Positions 6,788-13,477 of a DNA stretch of 18,182 nt are shown piece by piece. Location: contig JBOHNM010000083.1 in assembly GCA_050730675.1 (NCBI GenBank), positions 1 through 18,182 on the forward strand. Reading direction: 5' to 3'. Under the pieces are notes generated by a model. The model was given only the letters and a program-made list of their open reading frames with translations, ran no database searches and was not told where the DNA came from. The DNA is from JBOHNM01 sp050730675 (GTDB lineage: Bacteria; Planctomycetota; Phycisphaerae; Phycisphaerales; UBA1924). Both the position numbers and the translations under genes were made by a program. The first letter of the stretch is position 1. Every line of letters starts with the position of its first letter.

Positions 6788-7804
6788 CTATTTCGTGAGG
6801 GTCCGACGCTGCGGCGCAGGAGCCGGCGCTGGCGCGATCGGCGGCATATCCGACATCGGTCTGGCCGTCCAGCGCAGTGCATGCACATGCCCGTCCGCTG
6901 CGGCGGTGTAGGTCACCGAGCGGGGTTTGCCCTCCAGCGGGATCAGGAACACCTCGCGGTCGCCGGCCATCGGTTGCGGCTCTGCCTTGGGATCCACCAT
7001 GAACCTGCCGCCCGCGAACGTGATCTTGGCCGCCAGTTCCCTTCCATCCGGACGCCAGGCCATCGCGCCGGCGAGATGGGCGTAGAGCTTCTCGTCGATG
7101 TCGGGGAACTTGATCTCGCGCACGGTCCGATTCGGCTCGGCCATGTCGATGAAGACAATACTTCCGATCTGACCGACCGCCAGCCGGGATCCATCGGGCG
7201 AGATGGCCAGCGACCGCACATCCACATCCTTGAGAACCGTCGTGGACTTGGACCCACGGGTGAGCAGCACGTCGCCCACGCGCTCCTTGCCGCGATGACG
7301 GTTGATCTGGTAGTAGGCGACCGCTCCGTTCGCGCCGATAGCGACTGACCCGAGTTCAGGGATATCGGCGGTGAGCGGCGTGGGCCCCGACGCGACGTGC
7401 CCCGGAGTCGTCGGATCGGTTGAAACGGTGAGCAAACGTGTGTGCTCCGCCTCACCGGCGGCGAACACCACGCGGTTGCCGTCGGGCATCCAGCCGAAGA
7501 ACCGCAAGTTGTGGGTGCCGCGCGTGAGTTGACGGGGATCGCCGGGCTGGTCACCTGCCCGAACCGCGAAAAGCTCGAAGGGGGCGTCGGCGGGTGCATT
7601 GGCGGCCGAACCAATGTATGCACGGGTTCGTCCGTCGGGGGACGTCTCGATCGTGTTGACCTTCGGAACTTCTTGTGCCGCACCATCGGCTGGATTGACC
7701 GCGACGTCGCGGGCCTTCAGACAGAGCACGGGCCAGGGCTCAGCGGGAGCGGCCGGCGGCTCGCCGACGAGCGAGGTGAGGGCGATGAGCAGGCTGATGA
7801 ACAT
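6788..7804 (-). CDS. Exported TolB/WD40-like beta-propeller protein
   Basis: The 338-residue product has a short signal peptide (residues 1-15) and then repeated propeller strands of the PD40/TolB type: SPDGRTRAYIGS (55-66), MPDGNRVVFAAG (106-117), SPDGSRLAVGQ (202-212) and RPDGRELAAKI (251-261). It ends in a Pro/Ala-rich tail. By analogy it is a periplasmic binding or scaffold protein; no catalytic motif is visible and the ligand is unknown. The ATG is preceded by AGGAG six bases away, which decides the start over in-frame codons up to 96 bases upstream. It diverges from the sirtuin gene across 94 bases. Confidence 0.8.
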   Translation of the reverse strand: MFISLLIALTSLVGEPPAAPAEPWPVLCLKARDVAVNPADGAAQEVPKVNTIETSPDGRTRAYIGSAANAPADAPFELFAVRAGDQPGDPRQLTRGTHNLRFFGWMPDGNRVVFAAGEAEHTRLLTVSTDPTTPGHVASGPTPLTADIPELGSVAIGANGAVAYYQINRHRGKERVGDVLLTRGSKSTTVLKDVDVRSLAISPDGSRLAVGQIGSIVFIDMAEPNRTVREIKFPDIDEKLYAHLAGAMAWRPDGRELAAKITFAGGRFMVDPKAEPQPMAGDREVFLIPLEGKPRSVTYTAAADGHVHALRWTARPMSDMPPIAPAPAPAPQRRTLTK

Positions 7805-7863
7805 GGGCGGCTCCTGTCGAGGTGCGCACGTTGAGCGTACTTCGTCGAGACCCGCCCCGCGTA

Positions 7864-7885
7864 ACGCTGTTGTAACCGCCAGCGT
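7864..7885. promoter_or_regulatory. Inverted repeat upstream of the sirtuin gene
   Basis: ACGCTG (7864-7869) and CAGCGT (7880-7885) are perfect 6-bp inverted half-sites with a 10-base spacer, ending 13 bases before the sirtuin ATG, within the 94-bp divergent spacer. It could be an operator or an RNA hairpin at the start site. No convincing promoter boxes were found. Confidence 0.3.
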
Positions 7886-7898
7886 GCAAAGATCCGTC

Positions 7899-8666
7899 AT
7901 GGCCGATCACGCATGGCAAGCCGTCGCGAATCTGCTCTCGCACGCGAAGAGCATCTGCGTGCTGACCGGCGCCGGCGTGTCCGCCGAATCGGGCATCCCC
8001 ACCTTCCGCTCGGCGCAGTCAACCATGGCGGCTCTCTGGAAGGACTTTGACCCGATGACCCTCGCCACGCCCGAGGCGTTCGATCGCGATCCGGAGACAG
8101 TCTCGAAGTGGTACGACTGGCGGAGGGTCGGCTGCCTCCAGGCCGAGCCGAACCCGGGGCACCTGGCACTGGCGGAGCTTGAATGCCGCGTCACCGCCCG
8201 CGGCGGCTCGTTCACTCTGCTCACTCAGAATGTCGATCGCCTTCACCACAAAGCCGGCTCGCGCGAGATCGTCGAGCTGCACGGGTCGATCATCCAGTGG
8301 CGCTGCTGCGTCACCGGGCGTGTCTTCACGCCGCTGCCGGAGCCGATGACCACCTTCCCCGCCCGCTCGCCGTTTGTGCCCGAGGCGCTCGCACGGCCCG
8401 ATGTTGTCTGGTTCGGCGAGATGCTCCCCGAAACGGCGGTAATCGCCGCGGACGAGGCGGCCTGCTCGTGCGATCTCTTCCTCTCCATCGGCACCAGCGC
8501 CGTCGTCTACCCCGCGGCGGGGTATTGCGACATTGCTCGGCGCCACGGAGCGCGCGCGGTCGAGATCAACTTCGAGGCCACCCCCATCTCCGCCGGAGTG
8601 ACACACACACTCCGCGCCCGCAGCGGCAAGGCTTTGCCGAAGATTCTGGATCTGATGAGCGGATGA
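7899..8666 (+). CDS. cobB: Sirtuin (NAD-dependent protein deacylase), atypical zinc region
   Basis: The 255-residue Sir2 protein has GAGVSAESGIPTFR (24-37), TQNVDRLHHKAG (109-120), catalytic His128 in ELHGS, DVVWFGEMLP (168-177) and GTSAVVYPA (198-206). Tyr72 and Arg75 (WYDWRR) match the pair that binds acyl-carboxylates in class III sirtuins such as CobB/SIRT5, suggesting desuccinylase as well as deacetylase activity. The zinc region is odd: adjacent C136-C137 replaces the first CxxC, and the second CxxC before RPDVVWFG is absent (SPFVPEALARPD). The canonical TQNxDGLH also has Arg instead of Gly. The ATG at 7899 fits the family start; the ribosome site is weak. Confidence 0.88.
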   Translation: MADHAWQAVANLLSHAKSICVLTGAGVSAESGIPTFRSAQSTMAALWKDFDPMTLATPEAFDRDPETVSKWYDWRRVGCLQAEPNPGHLALAELECRVTARGGSFTLLTQNVDRLHHKAGSREIVELHGSIIQWRCCVTGRVFTPLPEPMTTFPARSPFVPEALARPDVVWFGEMLPETAVIAADEAACSCDLFLSIGTSAVVYPAAGYCDIARRHGARAVEINFEATPISAGVTHTLRARSGKALPKILDLMSG

Positions 8667-8687
8667 CACGCCCGGTCAACACCTGGC

Positions 8688-9167
8688 TCACGCCTGTGTT
8701 AAATCACTTGGTACCGTGCGAGTCGCCGGCTGCTCGTCTTCACCTTCGCTCGCCTGCGCTGCCATCGCGGCGATCTCTTCATCGCGCGGGGCGGCCCGCA
8801 CCGGCTCGTTCAGCGTGCCGCAGCCGGGGCAACGGATGCCGTAGGCGTGCGCGGGCTCGCCTTTGAGGTCGTTCCCGCACTCCCAGCAGACCGGCGTCTT
8901 GAGCTTGACGGTCAGGTTGTGGATCGAAACCACCACCGCCGCGGCGGCGACGCCCACCACCGGCACCCATGCCACCGAAGTCAGCGCGATCGCGGCAAAG
9001 GTCATGCCCGCGATGCCCAGCGTCCACAGCAGCGCCTTGAGCCGGATGCGGCTGAAATACCCCCAGCCGGTCTCGGCCAGGTCGGTGAGTTGCTGAACGG
9101 GTTTGCTGACGAGCTTGGACACGGCGGTCAAGTGTATTCGTCCGTCCGAGCCTTGATGGACGGACAA
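8688..9167 (-). CDS. Small membrane protein with C-terminal zinc ribbon
   Basis: The product (159 residues from a TTG start) has two adjacent hydrophobic segments (about 45-63 and 65-82), then a zinc ribbon with C94, C97, C113 and C116 (CWECGNDLKG...CPGCG), then an acidic Ala/Glu-rich tail. No enzyme motif is visible. The start is uncertain: the frame has no ATG, and TTG at 9167, TTG at 9131 or GTG at 9122 are candidates. It begins 12 bases after the stop of the PH-domain gene and is probably co-transcribed with it. Its ribbon resembles the CPxCGYDLxG ribbons elsewhere in the window. Confidence 0.72.
   Translation of the reverse strand: MSVHQGSDGRIHLTAVSKLVSKPVQQLTDLAETGWGYFSRIRLKALLWTLGIAGMTFAAIALTSVAWVPVVGVAAAAVVVSIHNLTVKLKTPVCWECGNDLKGEPAHAYGIRCPGCGTLNEPVRAAPRDEEIAAMAAQASEGEDEQPATRTVPSDLTQA
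9140..9165. other. Hairpin at the junction of two minus-strand genes
   Basis: GTCCGTCC (9140-9147) and GGACGGAC (9158-9165) form a perfect 8-bp stem with a 10-base loop, 15 bases after the upstream gene's stop and inside the earliest possible coding part of the downstream gene. No T-run follows on either strand. It could occlude the 9167 TTG start, which would favour a later start. Confidence 0.45.
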
Positions 9168-9179
9168 ATCCGCGTGTGA

Positions 9180-9872
9180 TTACAGATTCCGATAAGAATC
9201 GATGATCTCACGCACCCGGTACGGACCCGCCACGCTGGGCATGTGGATCTCGTCGTCCTCCTGCCCGCTGTTGGAGAGCGTCAGGTGACCGACGCCGCAG
9301 AGCCGTTCCAGGAACGACTGCTCCACTTCCATGTCCTGGATCACCTTGTGGGCCATCTCCTGCGTACGACGGCCCAGGATTCCGTCGCGGTAGACGACCC
9401 GCTTGGTGGTGATCTGGAGAGTCTGGCCAAGGGACTGGATCTTCCACGCGACGATCGTGCCGAACCCGACCAACACCACCAAGCCTCCGACGATCGCCAG
9501 CGCCTGCGACTTGGTGACCAGCGCGTAGATACCGCCCACGAGGCCAACCAGGATTGCCGCCAGCACGACCAGCGCCGCGCCGGGGCGCGAGCGCAGCACC
9601 GACGGCCGCACCACCATGACCGTCGTCTCCGGACCCGTCCGGGGCGGCAGGCGGTCGTTGGGTCCGCGCATCCGCGTGGTTCGGTCCCCTCCGCCCGCCG
9701 CGGCGACCGGCGCATCCTCGACCACCCGCTCCCCCACCACCGGTGCATCGTCGCGCGGCGGCAGGATCGGCACACGTTGGATATGTCCGCAGTGCGGGCA
9801 CTGCGCACGCCGCCCGGCGGCGGAGTCCTCCACCGAGTAGCGTTTGCGGCAGGAATCGCAGGTGAGGATCAT
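9180..9872 (-). CDS. Membrane protein with N-terminal zinc finger and bacterial PH (bPH_2) domain
   Basis: The 230-residue product starts with a zinc-finger motif (C5, C8, C25, C28), then a Pro/Arg-rich linker (about 35-95). Two transmembrane segments follow (about 98-119 and 124-144), then a C-terminal domain like the bacterial PH family bPH_2 (ITTKRVVYRDGILGRRTQEM, 154-173, and later KVIQDMEVEQSFLERLCGVG). In that family the domain follows two membrane helices, as here; its function is poorly known. The ATG at 9872 directly precedes the zinc finger and has GAGG close upstream. The adjacent downstream gene is a second zinc-ribbon membrane protein, suggesting they act together. It diverges from the S46 peptidase gene over 113 bases. 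Confidence 0.8.
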   Translation of the reverse strand: MILTCDSCRKRYSVEDSAAGRRAQCPHCGHIQRVPILPPRDDAPVVGERVVEDAPVAAAGGGDRTTRMRGPNDRLPPRTGPETTVMVVRPSVLRSRPGAALVVLAAILVGLVGGIYALVTKSQALAIVGGLVVLVGFGTIVAWKIQSLGQTLQITTKRVVYRDGILGRRTQEMAHKVIQDMEVEQSFLERLCGVGHLTLSNSGQEDDEIHMPSVAGPYRVREIIDSYRNL

Positions 9873-9985
9873 GGCCTCGTGGAGGGTACCAGACGCGGCC
9901 CCGGCAGGCATACCCCTTGGCGGGTGTGGGGCGGATGAGGAGCCGCCGCGCATCCCTACGCTGGTGACCACAAGAAAGGACCGCC

Positions 9986-12061
9986 ATGAAGCTCCTCCTG
10001 ATCGCCCTCATCGCCGCGGCCGCGCTCGCCCCGCTCACCTTCGCCCCCGCCACCCGCGCCGACGAGGGGATGTGGCTCCTCAACAAGCCGCCGGTGGCCC
10101 AGATGAAGGAGCGGTACAAGTTTGAGCCGACGGCGGCGTGGATGGAGCACGTGCAGAAGGCCGCGGTGAACTTCGACGGCTCCTCAGGCTCGTTCGTGTC
10201 ACCGACCGGCCTGGTGATGACCAACCACCACGTCGGATCCGATGCTCTCGCCATGCTCAGCACGCCGGAGCGCGACCTGCTCAAGACCGGCTTCCTCGCA
10301 TCCAGGCTCGAGGATGAACTCAAGGTTCCGAACATCGAACTCACCATCCTCGAGCACATCGAGGATGTCACCGACCGCGTGAACTCCGGCGTGAAGCCGG
10401 ACATGTCCGTCCCCGATGCCGCGGCCACGCAGCGGACGATGATCGCGGCGATCGAGAAGGAGCAGAGCGAGAAGACCGGTCTGCGGTGCCGCGTGGTGAC
10501 GTTGTATAACGGCGGCAAGTTCCACCTCTATTGCTCGCGGCTGTTCACGGACGTGCGTCTGGTCTTCGCCCCCGAAGAAGCCATCGCCTTCTTCGGCGGC
10601 GACACCGACAATTTCGAGTTCCCGCGCTACGACCTCGACTGTTGCTTCTTCCGCGTCTATGAGAACGGCAAGCCTTACACCCCCAAGGAGTGGCTCAAGT
10701 TCGGGCTGGGCGCCAAAGATGGCGACCTGGCGATCGTCGTCGGCCACCCCGGGCGCACGCAACGACTGCTGACGGTTGACGATCTGAAGTTTGTCCGCGA
10801 CCTGGCGGTGCCGACCAGCCTTCAGAACTACTGGCGGTCCGAGGTGAAGCTCATGGAGTTCAGCGGGCGCAGCGCCGAGAACGCCCGCATCGCCCGCGAG
10901 GATTTTTTCGGCGTCGCCAACTCGCGCAAGGCCTTCACCGGCCAGCTCGCCGGACTGCAGGACCCCGTGCTCATGAAGGCCAAGCAGGACGATGAGGAGC
11001 GCGTGCGGGCGTCGGTCAACGCCAATTCTCAGTGGCGCACGCAGTGGGGCGAGGCCTGGGGCGATATCGCCGCGGCCAAGCACAATTTCCACCCGTGGTA
11101 CATCGAGTGGTACCTCTTCGACCGTCCCGACCGCGGCGGCCGGCTCCTGGCCGATGGCCTGACGCTGCTGCGCATGAACGACGAACTCGCCAAGCCCTCG
11201 GCGGAACGCCTCAAGGAATTCCGCGATCCGAATATCGACTCCACGCGGGCCCAGCTTTTCTCGACTGCGCCGATGTACGACGCACTCGAGCAGTTCAAGC
11301 TCGAAGCCTACATGTCGTTCCTGGCCGAGCGTCTCGGCGCCGACCACGCCGTGGTCGCTCTGATGCTCGATGGTAAGTCACCAGCTATCCGTGCGGAAGA
11401 GGTCATCAAGGACACTAAGCTCAAGACCGTGGCGGCACGCCAGGCCTTCGCCAAGCTCTCTCGTGAGGCCGCCGCCGCGTCGAACGACCCGCTCATCGTC
11501 CTCGCCCGCGCCATGGATACCGCCTGTCGCGAGGCCCGCTCCGGCTACCAGGACGATGTCGAGTCGGTCGAGCGCAGTGCCTACGCCAAGATCGCCGCGG
11601 CCCGCTTCGCCCTCGATGGCGAGAAGGTCTACCCCGACGCGACGGGCACGCTCCGCCTCACCTTCGGCGCGGTCAAGGGCTACACAGAAAACGGCAAGTT
11701 CGTTCAGCCATTCACCGATTTCGCCGGCCTCTACCAGCGGGCCGCCGAACGCAAGGGCCAGGAGGGTTTCGCGCTCCCCGAGAGCTGGATCAAGGCCAAG
11801 GACAAGCTCGACCTCAAGATCCCCTTCAACTTCGTCTGCACCTGCGACATCATCGGCGGCAATTCCGGCAGCCCCGTCGTCAACCGTGCGGGCGAGGTCA
11901 TCGGCCTCATCTTCGACGGCAACCTCCAAAGCCTCCCCGGCGCGTTCTACTACGACGGCACGGCGAACCGAGCGCTGGCCGTAGACGTGCGCGGCATGAT
12001 CGAGGCGTTCAAGAAGGTGTATGGGGCGGAGGGATTGGTGAAGGAGTTGACGGGGAAGTGA
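9986..12061 (+). CDS. S46-family dipeptidyl-peptidase (DPP7/DPP11 type)
   Basis: The 691-residue product has a signal peptide (residues 1-25, cleavage near ATRA|DEG), and its mature start DEGMWLL is typical of S46 peptidases. The split chymotrypsin-like triad is visible: H82 in TNHHV, an Asp in GGDTDNFEFPRYD (204-216) and S627 in GGNSGSP. S46 enzymes remove dipeptides from the N termini of oligopeptides in the periplasm, supporting growth on peptides. G645, 18 residues after the catalytic Ser, is at the position that distinguishes DPP7 (Gly, hydrophobic P1) from DPP11 (Arg, acidic P1), so DPP7-like preference is inferred. Length (about 700) is normal. AAGGA five bases upstream supports the ATG. 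Confidence 0.92.
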   Translation: MKLLLIALIAAAALAPLTFAPATRADEGMWLLNKPPVAQMKERYKFEPTAAWMEHVQKAAVNFDGSSGSFVSPTGLVMTNHHVGSDALAMLSTPERDLLKTGFLASRLEDELKVPNIELTILEHIEDVTDRVNSGVKPDMSVPDAAATQRTMIAAIEKEQSEKTGLRCRVVTLYNGGKFHLYCSRLFTDVRLVFAPEEAIAFFGGDTDNFEFPRYDLDCCFFRVYENGKPYTPKEWLKFGLGAKDGDLAIVVGHPGRTQRLLTVDDLKFVRDLAVPTSLQNYWRSEVKLMEFSGRSAENARIAREDFFGVANSRKAFTGQLAGLQDPVLMKAKQDDEERVRASVNANSQWRTQWGEAWGDIAAAKHNFHPWYIEWYLFDRPDRGGRLLADGLTLLRMNDELAKPSAERLKEFRDPNIDSTRAQLFSTAPMYDALEQFKLEAYMSFLAERLGADHAVVALMLDGKSPAIRAEEVIKDTKLKTVAARQAFAKLSREAAAASNDPLIVLARAMDTACREARSGYQDDVESVERSAYAKIAAARFALDGEKVYPDATGTLRLTFGAVKGYTENGKFVQPFTDFAGLYQRAAERKGQEGFALPESWIKAKDKLDLKIPFNFVCTCDIIGGNSGSPVVNRAGEVIGLIFDGNLQSLPGAFYYDGTANRALAVDVRGMIEAFKKVYGAEGLVKELTGK

Positions 12062-12125
12062 AGTGGCACCGGACGTCTGCTGATCTGCGCTCGGGGACCA
12101 TTCGTGCTGAGCGTCCGCCGGGTTA

Positions 12126-12662
12126 TCACGAAGTCTCAATCGCATCAGCTTCGGCTTCAAGTGTCTCCAGCAACTTCTTCGCTGCCCGAAATCGCCAATG
12201 CAGGTAGATAGCCGCTCCCACTCCAAACACCACCAAGAGGACGAAGGGGCTAAAGAACAGATCGGACAGGTATCGCCCGGTGATCCACTTGCCCTCGCTC
12301 TGAGCAGCTGAGATCCACACTTCATCGTGCAGGTGATCGGCGACTGCCCGGCCGATCGCTGCATTCAGCGCACCGGACTGCCGTCTGGGTAATCCCTGAA
12401 CGTACAACCCAACCTCAACCAGAGCCGCGGCTGATCCATTGGCGCTCGCCGGGACGACCACCGCATGGATCAATCCATCTGGCCCGGTATCGCACTGGAT
12501 GAACACCGTTGTCGAGCCCGGCTCACGCGCCGGATGCACGATCGTTCGAACATACAAGCAAGCAATCACGATCACCAACAGCACGATGGTGTGATGATTC
12601 CCGATCGCGATGTCTTTCCGCCCAGTGCCATCAATCCCCCACTCTCTCAAACGGCAGATCAT
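12126..12662 (-). CDS. Small two-helix membrane protein of unknown function
   Basis: The 178-residue product has transmembrane segments at about 24-41 and 136-155, an intervening extracytoplasmic region of about 90 residues (with C57, and SANGSAAALVEVGLYV), and a cytoplasmic basic and then acidic helical tail (RAAKKLLETLEAEAD). I recognise no family. The ATG at 12662 overlaps the 3' end of the nucleotidyltransferase gene by 32 bases and has AGAGG immediately before it, a poor spacing, so the start is uncertain. It may be translationally coupled to the two genes upstream. It converges with the S46 peptidase gene; the 64-base gap has no T-run terminator. Confidence 0.6.
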   Translation of the reverse strand: MICRLREWGIDGTGRKDIAIGNHHTIVLLVIVIACLYVRTIVHPAREPGSTTVFIQCDTGPDGLIHAVVVPASANGSAAALVEVGLYVQGLPRRQSGALNAAIGRAVADHLHDEVWISAAQSEGKWITGRYLSDLFFSPFVLLVVFGVGAAIYLHWRFRAAKKLLETLEAEADAIETS

Positions 12663-13233
12663 CCTCTCGCCGCCTATTCGCCTCAGCCTGCAACTCCCGC
12701 AGAATCGGGCGCACATTCAGGCTGTCGGCCAGCCGCTCAAGCAACTCCTGATTCAGCTTCTTCGTGTTTGCCAGAATCCCCAGCACATCCTTGCGACTTC
12801 GATGGCTTCCCTCGCTGATCCAGTACAACTTAGAAGCGAGAGAATCCTCCGGGCTGACATACACCGCCTGGCGACCCGGCAGAAACTCCCGCCGCACTGC
12901 GCGATCGAATTGCCCCGGCAGAAGCTCCCGCACATAGACATCCAGCTTGGTTGCCGATTCGTTGTGAAAGACCTGGAAGCACCCGCCCGGCACCCTGAGC
13001 GTCCCGGGCTCCACTCCATTCACGATGCCATCCCGTTCCAACGCCTCGACCAGCCGATGCCGAAGTTCCTGATCCTGCGGCCATTCCAACAGCACATCCA
13101 AGTCCTGCGTTGTACGCGGATCACCGTACTCGATTGCCGCGACCCCACCGGTGATCGCATAACGCACGCCGAACGAGCCACACAGGCCATCGAGCCACAC
13201 CATTGCACTCGTCAGAATGCCGGGATTAGCCAC
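12631..13233 (-). CDS. Nucleotidyltransferase-fold protein (AbiEii/MNT-like)
   Basis: The 200-residue product shows the polymerase-beta nucleotidyltransferase pattern: GG (29-30) in YAITGGVAAIEYG, a DxD pair (D44, D46) in RTTQDLDVLLE, and a third acidic residue D98 in KLDVYV. A C-terminal part follows with SPEDSLASKLYW (127-138) and a helical RKDVLGILAN stretch, a layout common in AbiEii/DUF6036-like proteins often found with a small partner gene. The reaction and substrate are unknown. I prefer the GTG at 13233, whose GTGGCTAA overlaps the small upstream gene's stop and which has AGGTGG upstream; ATG 13203 is the alternative. Its 3' end is overlapped by the membrane protein gene. Confidence 0.75.
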   Translation of the reverse strand: MANPGILTSAMVWLDGLCGSFGVRYAITGGVAAIEYGDPRTTQDLDVLLEWPQDQELRHRLVEALERDGIVNGVEPGTLRVPGGCFQVFHNESATKLDVYVRELLPGQFDRAVRREFLPGRQAVYVSPEDSLASKLYWISEGSHRSRKDVLGILANTKKLNQELLERLADSLNVRPILRELQAEANRRREDDLPFERVGD

Positions 13234-13459
13234 GGGCCGCCACCTGCCGCAGCAACTCCATATTGCGCGGATCGTCGCCATAAATCCGGCGCAGCATTTT
13301 CAGCCAAACCTCGCGCTCGCTCAGCCCTGGCGATTCGCGCCGGATCTGAAAGGTGACCATCTCGCGCACTTCCGCGGCCAGTTGCGATGCGCGCTCAAGC
13401 CGCTGCGCGCTCGTCGCCTTCGCCCAATGATCGAAGTATGCCCGGTCCGCCTCGGTCAT
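13226..13459 (-). CDS. Small protein paired with the nucleotidyltransferase, possible antitoxin-like partner
   Basis: The 77-residue, charged, all-helical protein has a long helix (about 15-35, RLERASQLAAEVREM) and then IRRESPGLSEREVWLKMLRRIYGDD (39-63). Small proteins with a similar I-R-R-x-x-P-G/D-x-S-x-x-E pattern commonly precede nucleotidyltransferase-fold genes in other bacteria; that is recollection, not a search result. Function is unknown. The ATG has GAGG close upstream and lies 18 bases after the citrate synthase stop, so it could be read through from gltA. Its stop overlaps the next gene's GTG. Confidence 0.7.
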   Translation of the reverse strand: MTEADRAYFDHWAKATSAQRLERASQLAAEVREMVTFQIRRESPGLSEREVWLKMLRRIYGDDPRNMELLRQVAARG

Positions 13460-13477
13460 GCCTCACCCACGCCCCAC

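Noticed and set aside
9208..10518. Open frame of 436 codons on the minus strand across the bPH_2 gene and the S46 peptidase start
   Set aside because: It is a frame shadow of the bPH_2 gene extended antisense to the peptidase; the start has no ribosome site.
10199..11347. Open frame of 382 codons antisense to the S46 peptidase
   Set aside because: The plus strand carries all catalytic motifs; the antisense translation has none.
12070..12117. CGGACG/CGTCCG inverted repeat between the S46 peptidase and the membrane protein
   Set aside because: Only six base pairs around a 36-base loop with no T-run; not convincing as a terminator.
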